From: an uncultured Alphaproteobacteria bacterium
Lineage (GTDB): Bacteria; Pseudomonadota; Alphaproteobacteria; Micavibrionales; Micavibrionaceae
Assembly (NCBI GenBank): GCA_937934135.1
Contig: CALHAW010000023.1
Coordinates: 28,351 to 92,350 of the forward strand
Length of the DNA: 64,000 bases
Direction of reading: 5' to 3'
Positions 16,715-26,531 of the stretch are shown one piece after another. Position 1 is the stretch's first letter. Each line of letters begins with the position of its first letter. The position numbers were made by a program, and so were the translations under genes. The notes below the pieces were generated by a model that had not been told where the DNA came from, made no database searches, and worked only from the letters and a program-made list of their open reading frames with translations.

Positions 16715-17863
16715 ATGAAAAAATCTGATGTTATTGATCCTACAAAATTAAGTGGGTTACTGCTTATTGCCGCTGCTATTTTCGCGCTTTTCTTTAATAA
16801 TAGCTTTCTCGCAGATTTCTATGATGGCTTCCTCAACACAAATGTTACCATATCCGTTGGTGATTTAGGGATTAGTAAGCCGCTCTTGCTTTGGATTAAT
16901 GATGGCTTGATGGCGGTCTTTTTCTTTTTGATTGGGTTAGAGATCAAACGCGAAGTCTTGGTCGGGGAACTTTCTGATTTGAAAAAAGCAACCTTGCCCA
17001 TCATTGCGGCGATTGGCGGCATTGTTGTCCCTGCGGCGATTTATCTTTCTTTTAATTTTGAAAACCCAGATGGGTTAAAGGGGTGGGCTGTCCCTGTTGC
17101 GACTGATATTGCCTTTGCCCTTGGGGTTTTGGCCTTGGTAGGGAAGGGGCTGCCGAAAGAGCTGAAAATACTCCTGCTTTCTCTGGCGATTATTGATGAC
17201 GTGGCGGCGATTGTGATTATTGCCATTTTTTATACGGCAGATCTATCTTTTACTTCGCTTGGCTTGGCATCATTGGGGATGGCAGCGGCGATCATCATGA
17301 ACGCCTTGGGCGTGAAGAAAATTTCACCTTATATTATTATTGGTGTTTTTATGTGGGTGTGTGTGCTTAAATCTGGCGTGCATGCCACGCTGGCTGGTGT
17401 TTTATTGGCCTTTTGTATTCCCATGACCAATAAGAAAGGGGAATGTCCCGTAGAAGAATTAGAACATGGTCTACATCCATGGGTGTTTTTCGCCATTATG
17501 CCGCTTTTTGCTTTTGCCAATGCAGGGGTGCAATTAGGCGGCTTTGGCATTGAAACTATTTCTGCTGCAATTCCAATGGGTATTATATTAGGGCTGTTTG
17601 TGGGTAAGCAATTTGGTGTTTTTGGCTTTATTTGGGCAGGCGTGAAACTGGGTCTGTGTGAAAAACCAAAAGCCACAAGCTGGCTACATATTTATGGTGT
17701 GTCTATTTTAACAGGGATTGGCTTTACGATGAGCTTATTTATCGGCACTTTGGCCTATGATGATCCTGCCATCATGGCACAAATCCGCATTAGCGTCTTG
17801 ATCGCATCCTTTATGTCCGCGGTGCTGGGGTATTCGCTTCTTCGCCTAACGCGGTCTAAATAA
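16715..17863 (+). CDS. nhaA: Na+/H+ antiporter NhaA
   Basis: A protein of 382 residues with about twelve membrane helices. The ion-binding pair is seen in LAIIDDVAAIVII, the conserved Asp of the unwound helix in PVATDIAFALGVLALVG, and FLIGLEIKREVLVGEL marks the family's second region. It expels Na+ (or Li+) in exchange for protons in the inner membrane. The start 8 bp after the peptidase stop suggests co-transcription. Convergent with bioB, with 6 bp between stops. Confidence 0.95.
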   Translation: MKKSDVIDPTKLSGLLLIAAAIFALFFNNSFLADFYDGFLNTNVTISVGDLGISKPLLLWINDGLMAVFFFLIGLEIKREVLVGELSDLKKATLPIIAAIGGIVVPAAIYLSFNFENPDGLKGWAVPVATDIAFALGVLALVGKGLPKELKILLLSLAIIDDVAAIVIIAIFYTADLSFTSLGLASLGMAAAIIMNALGVKKISPYIIIGVFMWVCVLKSGVHATLAGVLLAFCIPMTNKKGECPVEELEHGLHPWVFFAIMPLFAFANAGVQLGGFGIETISAAIPMGIILGLFVGKQFGVFGFIWAGVKLGLCEKPKATSWLHIYGVSILTGIGFTMSLFIGTLAYDDPAIMAQIRISVLIASFMSAVLGYSLLRLTRSK

Positions 17864-17869
17864 TAAGGT

Positions 17870-18826
17870 TTACGCTACTTTCATTCCTGCATCTTCGATC
17901 ATTTTTTGATCTTCGAGCGTGTCATTATTGGCTGTTGTCAAAAGCTTTTCGCCATAGAAAATAGAGTTTGCACCCGCCATCAAACATAAGATTTGCGCTT
18001 CACGGTTTAACATCTCACGCCCAGCAGAAAGCCTGACGCGTGTCTTTGGCATCATAATGCGTGCTGTGGCAACCATACGCACCAGCTCCAGCGGATCAAC
18101 CCGCGTCCGCTCGCCCATCGGTGTTCCCGCAACAGGGACAAGGGCGTTAATCGGTACACTTTCTGGTTGTGGGTCTAAATTCGCTAAAATTTCTAACATA
18201 CGGGCGCGGTCTGTCATGGTTTCACCCATACCGATAATGCCACCACTGCAAATTGTTACGCCAGAATTACGCACGCATTCTAATGTATCAAGGCGATCTT
18301 GATAGGTGCGGGTCGTAATGATTTTCTCGTAAAATTCGGGGGATGTATCCAGATTGTGGTTATAGGCCTTTAATCCTGCTTTTGCGAGGCGGTCTGCCTG
18401 TTCTTGATTAAGCATGCCGAGCGTTACGCAGGCTTCCATGCCTAAATCTGTGACGCCTTCGACCATTTTGATGACCTTGTCAAAATCTTCGCCCTTTTTG
18501 GGAATTTCTTTCCACGCCGCGCCCATGCAAAAGCGGCTTGCTCCCGCATCTTTGGCCATTTGCGCTTTTTCCAGTACGGCATCAACATCCATCAAAGATT
18601 CTTTTTTAAGACCTGTTTTCTTGGCGTAATGCGCGCTTTGTGGGCAATATTTACAATCTTCGGGGCAGGCACCTGTTTTAATGCTGAGTAAGCTGGCCAG
18701 TTGAACAGTGTTGTCTTCATGGTTTGCACGGTGAACGCCTTGCGCCTTATAAAGCAGATCCATAAGCGGCGCTTCTAAGAGTTCTAGCACTTCATCTGTT
18801 TTCCAGTCGGTTCTTATATCAGTCAT
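17870..18826 (-). CDS. bioB: Biotin synthase
   Basis: A 318-residue radical SAM enzyme. Cys54, Cys58 and Cys61 ([13 protein letters not shown]) bind the SAM cluster; [11 protein letters not shown] and [16 protein letters not shown] blocks supply ligands of the auxiliary cluster. It inserts sulfur into dethiobiotin. The start at 18826 is chosen because AGGA lies about 10 nt upstream; a longer in-frame reading to 18916 would run through the bioF start. Its 5' end is 38 bp from the divergent bioF start, so one short region controls both arms of the biotin locus. Confidence 0.95.
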   Translation of the reverse strand: MTDIRTDWKTDEVLELLEAPLMDLLYKAQGVHRANHEDNTVQLASLLSIKTGACPEDCKYCPQSAHYAKKTGLKKESLMDVDAVLEKAQMAKDAGASRFCMGAAWKEIPKKGEDFDKVIKMVEGVTDLGMEACVTLGMLNQEQADRLAKAGLKAYNHNLDTSPEFYEKIITTRTYQDRLDTLECVRNSGVTICSGGIIGMGETMTDRARMLEILANLDPQPESVPINALVPVAGTPMGERTRVDPLELVRMVATARIMMPKTRVRLSAGREMLNREAQILCLMAGANSIFYGEKLLTTANNDTLEDQKMIEDAGMKVA

Positions 18827-18829
18827 TGT

Positions 18830-18858
18830 TTGATTTTCCTTTTCTTCCCCTTTATTAA
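18830..18858 (+). promoter_or_regulatory. Putative bioF promoter in the bioB/bioF divergent gap
   Basis: TTGATT (18830-18835), 17 bp, TATTAA (18853-18858), 6 nt before the bioF ATG, which has no Shine-Dalgarno site. The region also carries the bioB ribosome-binding site on the other strand. I see no convincing BirA-type long dyad. Confidence 0.3.
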
Positions 18859-18864
18859 TGCAAA

Positions 18865-20055
18865 ATGTCCAAAATCGAAAGCCTTTACCGCGATTTTCTT
18901 CAAAATCAGGAATCACAAAGCCTGAAACGGGAGCTTATACCCGCATTTCATCCTTCATCGCGGGAAATTATAGTTGCGGATAAGACATATTTGAATTTCT
19001 CTAGTAATGATTATCTAGGCCTTTCAAAACATCCACTTTCAGTAAAACGTGCCAACGAATATGCAGAAAAATATGGCGCAGGGGCAGGGGCGTCGCGCTT
19101 GGTCACAGGTAATTTGGATCTGTTTAAAACTATCGAAGATAAAATTGCGCATTTTAAGAAAAAAGAAGCGGCGCTGGTGATGGTGTCGGGTTTTCAAACC
19201 AATGCGTCTGTCCTCCCTGCCGTGTTCGATAAAAAAATATTAAGGCAAGACGCGTTGGTATTTAGTGATAAATTAAACCATGCCAGCATGCATGTGGGGT
19301 GTAATGCTGCAGGGGTTTCGCAAATTCGGTATCGCCATAATGATATGGCGCATTTGGCAGAATTGTTAGAAAAACATAAAAACGATAATGCACCAAAATT
19401 TATTTTGACAGAAAGTGTTTTCAGCATGGATGGTGACATTGCGCCGCTTGATAAAATTTATGAACTGGCAAAGGCTTATGATTGTTTCACGATTATTGAT
19501 GAAGCACATGCTACGGGTGTGTTGGGTGAAAATGGAAGCGGTTTGGCACATGGCGCAGATTTAGTTATCGGCACGTTTAGTAAGGCTTTTGGCGCTTTTG
19601 GCGCGTATGTGGCTTGTTCAAAAATACTTAAAAATTATTTGGTAAATAAATGTAGTGGATTGATTTACGCGACGGCTTTGCCGCCTGCGACGCTTGGGTC
19701 AATTAATGCGGCGTTGGATCTTGTTCCAGCAATGGATAAAGAACGGGCGTATCTTCAAAATATGGCGCAAACAGTGCGTAATGAAATACAAAATCTACAT
19801 TTTGATTGCGGGGAATCGATGACACAAATTGTCCCTCTTATTATACGTAGTGCAAAAAACACAATCCTCGTAAGTGACATGTTGAAAGAAAACAAAATAT
19901 GGGCAAGCGCCATTCGCCCACCCACAGTTCCTGCAAATGGGGCGCGTATTCGCTTTGCTTTTTCGGCGGCGCATACACAAAATGATGTAGATCATTTGAT
20001 TGAAAATTTAAAAAAACTCAAAACCCTTCACCATAATCAAGGCGCTATATCATGA
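18865..20055 (+). CDS. bioF: 8-amino-7-oxononanoate synthase
   Basis: A 396-residue PLP enzyme of the alpha-oxoamine synthase family. [14 protein letters not shown] at the start, [41 protein letters not shown] and the PLP-lysine block [13 protein letters not shown] are all in place. It condenses pimeloyl-ACP with alanine in biotin synthesis. AONS and related synthases are hard to separate, but the biotin neighbours settle the assignment. Overlaps the next gene by 4 bp (ATGA). Confidence 0.95.
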   Translation: MSKIESLYRDFLQNQESQSLKRELIPAFHPSSREIIVADKTYLNFSSNDYLGLSKHPLSVKRANEYAEKYGAGAGASRLVTGNLDLFKTIEDKIAHFKKKEAALVMVSGFQTNASVLPAVFDKKILRQDALVFSDKLNHASMHVGCNAAGVSQIRYRHNDMAHLAELLEKHKNDNAPKFILTESVFSMDGDIAPLDKIYELAKAYDCFTIIDEAHATGVLGENGSGLAHGADLVIGTFSKAFGAFGAYVACSKILKNYLVNKCSGLIYATALPPATLGSINAALDLVPAMDKERAYLQNMAQTVRNEIQNLHFDCGESMTQIVPLIIRSAKNTILVSDMLKENKIWASAIRPPTVPANGARIRFAFSAAHTQNDVDHLIENLKKLKTLHHNQGAIS

Positions 20056-20657
20056 CGCAAATCGTTTTTGCGCATGGCTGGGGATCAGGCACTTTCGTGT
20101 GGGATAAAATGCGCACTGCGTTTGAAGGGCATGATATTTATATGATCAATATGGGCTTTGTCGGTGATGAAAAGATGGAAGTGCCAGATGGTCAATTCAT
20201 TGGAATCGGCCACTCACTAGGCGGTTTATGGTTGATGAAACATTACTCAGATCAGATGATCGGGTTTATATCAATCGCCAGTTTTAATTGTTTTCACAAT
20301 CATATACCCCACCAAATTTTAAACATGATGAAACGTAATATGGTCAAAGACAGTACAAAACAGCTGCTTGATTTCTGGCATCACGCAGGGCTAGATCAGC
20401 CAAATGGCTTTAAGGATTCACACCCTGCTAAATTGATTGAAGGGTTAGGCTGGCTTTCAAAATGGGAAGCAGATATTCCGGCCATTCCGATTAAAGTTTT
20501 AGCGGCGCGGGATGATCATATCGTGCCTAAAAAAATGACTCACGATATTTGGCAAGATTATGATATTGAATGGCGTGAAGATGGTGGTCACATGTTACCC
20601 CTTACGCAATCTGAATGGTGTATCCAACAAACAAAAGAATTTATTAATGCTCTCTAG
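20052..20657 (+). CDS. Alpha/beta hydrolase, probable pimeloyl-ACP methyl ester esterase (BioH-like)
   Basis: A 201-residue alpha/beta hydrolase: FAHGWGSGTFVW (oxyanion region), GIGHSLGGLW with nucleophile Ser55, AARDDHIVP (acid) and DGGHMLPL (His). Position between bioF and bioC, with 4-bp and 11-bp overlaps, argues that it frees pimeloyl-ACP from its methyl ester, the job of BioH or its unrelated-in-sequence replacements. It is shorter than E. coli BioH (256 residues), mainly in the lid region, so it may represent one of the shorter biotin esterase types. The role is inferred from context. Confidence 0.8.
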   Translation: MTQIVFAHGWGSGTFVWDKMRTAFEGHDIYMINMGFVGDEKMEVPDGQFIGIGHSLGGLWLMKHYSDQMIGFISIASFNCFHNHIPHQILNMMKRNMVKDSTKQLLDFWHHAGLDQPNGFKDSHPAKLIEGLGWLSKWEADIPAIPIKVLAARDDHIVPKKMTHDIWQDYDIEWREDGGHMLPLTQSEWCIQQTKEFINAL

Positions 20658-21372
20658 AAAAGAAAAAATTGAACAGGCTTTTGATAAAGGCGCAACGCAT
20701 TATGATTGGGCGGCGTTTATTCAACGCGAAATCGCAGAAAAACTAATGACATTTTCTTCCCAAGAAGCGCCGCGCTCTATTCTTGAAATTGGCTGTGGTA
20801 CTGGATTTTTGACTAAAATGTTAATTAAAAAATATCCCAAAGCACACATTACCACGATTGATATGTCAGGCAAAATGATTGAAAAGTGCCAATCAAAATT
20901 ACCATTTATTAATTTTGAAAAAGCAGATGCAGAAAATTATACGCCAATTCAAAAATTTGATCTGATTATTTCAAACATGACAGTACAATGGTTTGAAAAT
21001 CCGGTAAATGGATTAAATCGATTTAAGGAATTTTTAAACCCAAAAGGGCAGCTTTTATTTTCAACATTGGGACAACAAAATTTTTATCAATGGAATGATG
21101 TTTTGGCTGATTTAAACTTATCCTCTGGTGGATTAAACGCGCCATCTTATGATGATATCATCGAAGAACAAAAAGAACCCGTAATGTACCAAAATCCAAT
21201 GGATTTTGTGCGCGGATTAAAAAATATCGGCGCGTCCCATTCAAATGCAAAACCCCTGACCCCATCACAATTAAAAAAGGCCTGTGATTTATTCCAAAGC
21301 AAGCATTGCTGTAATGTCACATGGCATATTTTATACGGCCGCTTTATGCTGCCTGCTTTGCCTGATGAATAA
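20647..21372 (+). CDS. bioC: Malonyl-ACP O-methyltransferase
   Basis: A 241-residue class I SAM methyltransferase. The N-terminal KIEQAFDKGATHYDWAAFIQREIAEKL is the usual BioC start; ILEIGCGTGFLTKML is SAM motif I; FDLIISNMTVQWFENP is the BioC-type motif IV. It methylates malonyl-ACP to disguise it as a fatty acid primer for pimelate synthesis. The ATG at 20647 overlaps the previous gene by 11 bp. Its last 29 bp overlap the 3' end of the convergent bioA. Confidence 0.92.
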   Translation: MLSRKEKIEQAFDKGATHYDWAAFIQREIAEKLMTFSSQEAPRSILEIGCGTGFLTKMLIKKYPKAHITTIDMSGKMIEKCQSKLPFINFEKADAENYTPIQKFDLIISNMTVQWFENPVNGLNRFKEFLNPKGQLLFSTLGQQNFYQWNDVLADLNLSSGGLNAPSYDDIIEEQKEPVMYQNPMDFVRGLKNIGASHSNAKPLTPSQLKKACDLFQSKHCCNVTWHILYGRFMLPALPDE

Positions 21373-22699
21373 GCGATAAACCATCTATAATGCCTTGATA
21401 GGCCCGATCTAATTGGTCTTTTGTAATGCAAAAAGGCGGCATAAGATAAACGGCATTGCCAATGGGACGAATATTTAAGCCATTTTGGAAGAAATATTCT
21501 CTTAAACATTCTCCATTTTCATTCTTATATGCGCCCTCTTCATCGGCGATATTAAATGCCATGATGGACCCCATTACACGGGGCATAAAAATTTGAAATT
21601 GCGTTTGTAACGTACTTAAAAAATCCTGATGACACGATTCAATATATGCAATTTTATCGAGTATTTTATGCTCTTCAAACATTTCTAATGACTTAAGCGC
21701 CACCGTGCAGGCCAATGGATTGGCCGTAAAAGAATGGCTGTGTAAGAACGCCCGGTCTGGATCATCATTGAGGAAAACATCATACACATCATCTGTTGCC
21801 ACGGTCACAGACATGGGCAGATAACCTGATGTTAAACCCTTAGACAGACAAATTAAATCTGGCGTAATACCTATTTTTTCACACGCAAATAATCTTCCCG
21901 TCCTGCCAAAGCCAACGGCAACTTCGTCATAAATGACCAATAGATTATAGTCATGTGCCATTTTTGTGACGGCGTGCATAAATTCAGGGCGGCTGAAACG
22001 AAGGCCTCCTGCGCCCTGCATAAGGGGTTCAACAATAAGCGCGGCAATTTCATTGCCATGCTGTTTCATTGTTTTTTCAATATGTTCTAACGCCGTGCGT
22101 TCTTTTTCTTCGATATTTTTATCATCATTCCATGTATACGGATAAGGCACTTTATCGACTTCAAACATTAAATCTTCAAAATCATCAAAAAAACCACAAC
22201 CCTTCCCAACGGACATCGCCCCCACCGTTTCGCCATGATAAGCTTTTTCAAAAGCAAGAAATTTTGTGCGCTGATGCTGTCCTTGATTGATCCAATATTG
22301 ATAGGCAATTTTTAAGGCAATTTCATTGGCGGTTGATCCATTATCAGAATAAAAAACACGGTTTAAATCACCGGGTAATGCTTGTGCTAATTTCTCTGCC
22401 AATTTAATCGCAGGTGGATGGGTGAATCCTGCAAACATTACATGTTCTAAATTTTGCGCTTGGTCGATTAAGGCTTGGTTTAATTGCGGGTTTGAATGAC
22501 CATGCACGCAGGTCCACCATGATGAAATCATATCTAAAATTTCATTCCCATTTTCATCATAAAGCGATGCACCAACAGCACGCACAATAACCGGTGGATC
22601 AGGCTCTGTCTTATGCTGTGTCATGGGGTGCCAGCAATAGCGCTTATCTTTTGCTAATAAATTGGAGGGCAATACATCTTTTTCGGGTGTGTCGTTCAT
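21344..22699 (-). CDS. bioA: Adenosylmethionine--8-amino-7-oxononanoate transaminase
   Basis: A 451-residue class III aminotransferase. WHPMTQHK at the start, SSWWTCVHGHSNP, YSDNGSTANEIALKIAYQYW, LLVIYDEVAVGFGRTGRLFACE and the PLP lysine in CLSKGLTSGYLPMS are clear BioA features. It makes 7,8-diaminononanoate with SAM as amino donor. Overlaps bioD by 4 bp upstream (ATGA) and bioC by 29 bp at the 3' ends on the opposite strand. Confidence 0.95.
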   Translation of the reverse strand: MNDTPEKDVLPSNLLAKDKRYCWHPMTQHKTEPDPPVIVRAVGASLYDENGNEILDMISSWWTCVHGHSNPQLNQALIDQAQNLEHVMFAGFTHPPAIKLAEKLAQALPGDLNRVFYSDNGSTANEIALKIAYQYWINQGQHQRTKFLAFEKAYHGETVGAMSVGKGCGFFDDFEDLMFEVDKVPYPYTWNDDKNIEEKERTALEHIEKTMKQHGNEIAALIVEPLMQGAGGLRFSRPEFMHAVTKMAHDYNLLVIYDEVAVGFGRTGRLFACEKIGITPDLICLSKGLTSGYLPMSVTVATDDVYDVFLNDDPDRAFLHSHSFTANPLACTVALKSLEMFEEHKILDKIAYIESCHQDFLSTLQTQFQIFMPRVMGSIMAFNIADEEGAYKNENGECLREYFFQNGLNIRPIGNAVYLMPPFCITKDQLDRAYQGIIDGLSLIHQAKQAA

Positions 22700-23304
22700 A
22701 ATTTGATTTCTGGCTGAATCGCTAATAATGATTTTTGGGTTATATCCTCTAATTGGTCAATTTCCGCAATGACAGGCACATCCCCATATTCTTCGATGGC
22801 TTCGCGGTTATGGGGTGCTTTGGGGCCATTAATAATCACCCCTGCAATGTTAATTTTACGCGCGCGTAAAGCGTCGAGCGATAAAAGCGTATGATTAATT
22901 GTACCAAGGCCGCTGCGGCATACCAAAATAGTCGGCAGTTCTAATTGCATGATTAAATCAATCACAAAATTATTACGGTTGATTGGCACCATCAGGCCAC
23001 CTGCGCCTTCGATAATCAATGGGCGCTCTGATTCTGGTAAGGCGAAGGCGGACATGTCGATTTTAATGCCATCGCGCTTTGCCGCTTCATGCGGGGAGAG
23101 AGGCTGGCGCAGGCGATAGGTTTCTTCGAAAAAGCGCGTATGCGAAAACCCTGTAATTTGTTGTATCCATTGCGTATCTGTCGGCGGTTTTAACCCGCTT
23201 TGCATTGGTTTCCAGTAATTAGCATTCAGATGCAACATACACCATGCCGCGGCAACGCTTTTGCCGACATGAGTATCTGTTCCTGTAATAAAATAATTTT
23301 GCAT
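22696..23304 (-). CDS. bioD: ATP-dependent dethiobiotin synthetase
   Basis: A protein of 202 residues. The P-loop-like start FITGTDTHVGKSVAAAW (Gly-Thr-Asp-Thr-x-Val-Gly-Lys), IEGAGGLMVPINR and GVIINGPK are the family motifs. It closes the ureido ring to give dethiobiotin. First gene of the bioD-bioA unit, starting 78 bp from the divergent small cNMP-fold gene. Confidence 0.93.
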   Translation of the reverse strand: MQNYFITGTDTHVGKSVAAAWCMLHLNANYWKPMQSGLKPPTDTQWIQQITGFSHTRFFEETYRLRQPLSPHEAAKRDGIKIDMSAFALPESERPLIIEGAGGLMVPINRNNFVIDLIMQLELPTILVCRSGLGTINHTLLSLDALRARKINIAGVIINGPKAPHNREAIEEYGDVPVIAEIDQLEDITQKSLLAIQPEIKL

Positions 23305-23382
23305 ATCGTGATTATAATCAGAAAACCACCTAAATCCATAAAAGAATAGACGCGCTCCCTACTTCATATTATTCTTACATCC

Positions 23383-23748
23383 ATGAGCGATAATCTAGAA
23401 ACATTCATCTACCCTGAAGGCCGCGCCATTATTGAGCAAGGCGAACCCGCGATGGAGGCCTATTTGATTGAGCAAGGCAAAGTCAAAGTCACCATGGAAA
23501 AAGACGGAAACGTCATAGAGCTGGCAGAATTAGGGGAAGATCAGATTTTCGGTGAGACAGCGCTTTTTAAAGACTCACATTATGGCGCCACCGTGACGGC
23601 AACCGAAGAAACAACGGTTATTAAGATCACGCCAGAGATTTTGGATGCTAAAATCCGTTTATGTGATCCTATGTTACGGGCGCTTATTAAGATGATGATG
23701 GAACGCCAACGCCGCTCCAACGCTGAATTGGCCAAACAGAACACTTAA
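23383..23748 (+). CDS. Single-domain cyclic nucleotide-binding-fold protein
   Basis: A 121-residue protein made of one CNB (Crp-type) domain: FIYPEGRAIIEQGEPAMEAYLIEQGKVKV-type beta roll (quoted in part), GEDQIFGETALF and a C-terminal helix ending in RQRRSNAELAKQ. There is no DNA-binding or kinase domain. In the phosphate-binding cassette, FGETAL keeps the Gly-Glu but the usual Arg is replaced in DSHYGATV, so classical cAMP binding is doubtful. It may be a stand-alone regulatory subunit. It precedes the cytochrome c maturation operon by 42 bp. Confidence 0.8.
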   Translation: MSDNLETFIYPEGRAIIEQGEPAMEAYLIEQGKVKVTMEKDGNVIELAELGEDQIFGETALFKDSHYGATVTATEETTVIKITPEILDAKIRLCDPMLRALIKMMMERQRRSNAELAKQNT

Positions 23749-23790
23749 TTTATTTGAATCTGCCTGTTGCTTCTTTTACAGTCTCCCTCG

Positions 23791-24843
23791 ATGGAGATAT
23801 TTAAAATAGTCGGGCGTTTTTTATCAGGGGGGAGTATATTATTTTACGCCCTTCCGTGGCTGATGGTGTTGACCGTTATGGGGACAATTATCCAAAAAGA
23901 TATTGGTCTGTATGACGCCGTAAATCTATATTTTCATGGTATTATCACATGGATTGGCCCTGTCCCCACGCCAGGTGGCCTGACGATTCTGGGACTTATC
24001 TTTATTTCTCTTTTGGTGAATTTTCTGTTTTACAGCGGCTGGTCTTGGCGCAAAGCGGGAATTAATCTTTCTCATTTTGGCATTTTGCTTCTTTTATTTG
24101 GGGGCATATTGACGATTATCACAAAAAAAGAAGGGTTTATGATCATCCCTGAAGGGGAACAAAAAAATTACTTTTCAGACTATCATAACCGCGTTGTGAA
24201 AATAGGGGGTGATGTGTTTAATTTTTCAGATTTGAAAAAAAACCAAGTTATCACAGCTGGCGATATCACACTTAATATTCTTGATAAATGTGATAATTGC
24301 GATGCCCGCGCACCCAGTGGAAGATATAAAAACCTAAAAGGGCTTGCGGTAAATATGGAACTTTTCTCAACCCCGTCAGAACTGAATAAAGAAGTGAATT
24401 TTTCGGGCCTTATGTTTGAAATAACCACCCCTGCGGCGGTGCATGGTACATATCTGATCATGGAAGATATCCCCAAAAATCCAATTATTAATGAAATGGA
24501 AATTAAATTAACACGTGCGCAAACGCCGTTACCGTTTTCAATCATGTTACAAGATTTTAGAAAGATTGATTACCCCGCAACAATAAAGGCGCGCGAATTT
24601 GAATCAGATTTAATAATCAATTCAAACGGCAATGAATGGCCCGTTAGTATCAGTATGAATAAACCTCTGCGCTATAAAGGATATAGTTTTTATCAATCCT
24701 CTTTTGATCAAACAGCGCAAGGGGAGGTAACAGTTTTAACGGCCGTAAAAAATACAGGCCGTCTCTTCCCTTATTTATCCAGCTTCATTGTCCTAGCGGG
24801 ACTCCTGCTTCACGCCATCATTCGTATTAGGAAACCGACATGA
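23791..24843 (+). CDS. ResB/CcsB-like System II cytochrome c biogenesis protein
   Basis: A protein of 350 residues from the ATG at 23791 (a TTG at 23767 is an alternative; neither has a clear ribosome-binding site). Membrane helices lie at about 15-35, 55-75, 85-105 and 325-345 with a large periplasmic domain between, as in ResB. Marks are LPWLMVLTVMGTIIQKDIGLYDA, NLSHFGILLLLFGG, MNKPLRYKGYSFYQSSF and the closing helix. With CcsA it delivers heme to apocytochrome c on the periplasmic side. Overlaps ccsA by 4 bp (ATGA). Confidence 0.88.
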   Translation: MEIFKIVGRFLSGGSILFYALPWLMVLTVMGTIIQKDIGLYDAVNLYFHGIITWIGPVPTPGGLTILGLIFISLLVNFLFYSGWSWRKAGINLSHFGILLLLFGGILTIITKKEGFMIIPEGEQKNYFSDYHNRVVKIGGDVFNFSDLKKNQVITAGDITLNILDKCDNCDARAPSGRYKNLKGLAVNMELFSTPSELNKEVNFSGLMFEITTPAAVHGTYLIMEDIPKNPIINEMEIKLTRAQTPLPFSIMLQDFRKIDYPATIKAREFESDLIINSNGNEWPVSISMNKPLRYKGYSFYQSSFDQTAQGEVTVLTAVKNTGRLFPYLSSFIVLAGLLLHAIIRIRKPT

Positions 24844-26531
24844 TCAGGGCGCTCTTTCTTATTTTGTTATTTTTTCCGCATTTTGCTTATGCGAAGGACA
24901 CAATCAATTTGTCTGAATGGAAAACATTACCCATCTTACATGAAGGGCGGGTTAAACCCCTTGATAGTTTTGCGCGGATTTATCTTAAAACCTTTTCACA
25001 GCGGGAAAATATTGATTCCTTCAATGCCACTGAATGGTTGGCGCAAACGGTTTTTACACCCGCAAAGGCGCTGCAAACTCCTTTGTTTAAAAGCCGTGAT
25101 GGGGCAGGGAAGGCACGGTATTTTTCTTATGAAGAACTGGCTGTTTATATCCAAACTCATCAAAAAGAAATTGAAAATCTTGTTGGTAAAAACGCAGAAG
25201 ATCGTTCTTTGGCGCAAACGGAATTGATGACGCTTTATGAGAATTTTATATTATATACGCAACTTCTTCGAACAACCACCTTGTTTTTGACGCCAGAAGA
25301 AAATCAAAAAGATTTACACTATAAATTACAAAAAATAATTTTAAAAAAAGGCAATGATTTTGATGCCTATACCCCAGAAGAAAAAGAAATTGCAGCGCAG
25401 GCATATAGTTTTCAAATTTTGAAGGACAGCGCAAAAAATAATGTTTTGTTTCGGGTTATTCCAGATGAAAATTCTTGGTTTTCGCCATGGGCAGCAAAAC
25501 GGGGAAACTTTAACCCTGATGCGGTGCAGGCATGGGGTGCAATGGCAAAAGCCTATCAGTCAGGAAATCAGGAAGAATGGAATCAGGCCATTGGTGGTTT
25601 AAAAACCAACTCATTAAAATTAAAAACAGAAGTTATTTTTAATATTTTATCATTACAGCATATTGCGGCGTTGCTATACGGGCTTGCCATTTTCTGCTTC
25701 ATTTTATCTCATTTTTATAAAACACGCTTCTTTGAAAAACCGACATTGGCGGTTTTGACCGGTGGGGTGATTGCTAATTTTATACATATCGCGTTGCGTG
25801 TTTATATTTTGGGGCGTCCCCCTATTGGGACGCTCTATGAATCGGTGTTGTTTGTGGCGCTTGTATGCGCTGCGGGATATGCGTTTTTGGCGTGGCGGCA
25901 ACAAAACGCCAATCATATTTTATTGGGCGCAATATCAGGCTTGCTCTTACTGTTAACGGCGCAGGCCTTTGCAGGAAATGACACAATGGGGACATTGGTT
26001 GCTGTTCTGAATACTGATTTTTGGCTGATGACACATGTTATTTGTATTACGTTGGGGTATGGCACTTGTTTGCTCGCATCCGTTACGGCGCATTATTATT
26101 TAATTCAAAAAATCCGCAATAAAGACACCAAAGAAATCTTTACGACGATTAAAACGCTTTCAATTTTCTCCCTGCTTCTTGTCACGGTCGGAACAATTTT
26201 AGGCGGCCTATGGGCGGATCAATCATGGGGACGTTTTTGGGGGTGGGATCCAAAAGAAAATGGCGCGCTGTTAATTGTTTTATGGTTGATATGGGGTCTA
26301 CATGGGCATTTAACGCAACATTTAAACCGTATGGGCTTTGTAATTGGGATGGCACTGCTTTCCATTATTGTCGTGCTGGCATGGTTTGGGGTGAACTTGT
26401 TGAGTATTGGTTTGCATTCCTATGGCTTTATTTCTGGTGTAGCATGGGGAATTGCCTTGTTCTGCGTTTTTGAAATGGCTTTGATTGGTGCGTTGTGGCT
26501 GTTACCGAAATGGAAAAAACATGAAAATTAA
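24840..26531 (+). CDS. ccsA: CcsA-type cytochrome c heme lyase (System II)
   Basis: A protein of 563 residues. An N-terminal signal-like helix ends in FAYA; about 240 residues of periplasmic domain follow (LHEGRVKPLDSFAR, as in CcsB-CcsA fusions and Epsilon/Bacteroidetes types); then about eight membrane helices. The tryptophan-rich heme-handling motif WGRFWGWDPKENGALL is clear, with His residues in MTHVICITLGYG and LHSYGF as heme ligands. It ligates heme to CxxCH motifs. Overlaps ResB by 4 bp and the thioredoxin-like gene by 11 bp. System I (ccm) is the rule in Alphaproteobacteria, so this operon is unexpected. Confidence 0.9.
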   Translation: MIRALFLILLFFPHFAYAKDTINLSEWKTLPILHEGRVKPLDSFARIYLKTFSQRENIDSFNATEWLAQTVFTPAKALQTPLFKSRDGAGKARYFSYEELAVYIQTHQKEIENLVGKNAEDRSLAQTELMTLYENFILYTQLLRTTTLFLTPEENQKDLHYKLQKIILKKGNDFDAYTPEEKEIAAQAYSFQILKDSAKNNVLFRVIPDENSWFSPWAAKRGNFNPDAVQAWGAMAKAYQSGNQEEWNQAIGGLKTNSLKLKTEVIFNILSLQHIAALLYGLAIFCFILSHFYKTRFFEKPTLAVLTGGVIANFIHIALRVYILGRPPIGTLYESVLFVALVCAAGYAFLAWRQQNANHILLGAISGLLLLLTAQAFAGNDTMGTLVAVLNTDFWLMTHVICITLGYGTCLLASVTAHYYLIQKIRNKDTKEIFTTIKTLSIFSLLLVTVGTILGGLWADQSWGRFWGWDPKENGALLIVLWLIWGLHGHLTQHLNRMGFVIGMALLSIIVVLAWFGVNLLSIGLHSYGFISGVAWGIALFCVFEMALIGALWLLPKWKKHEN

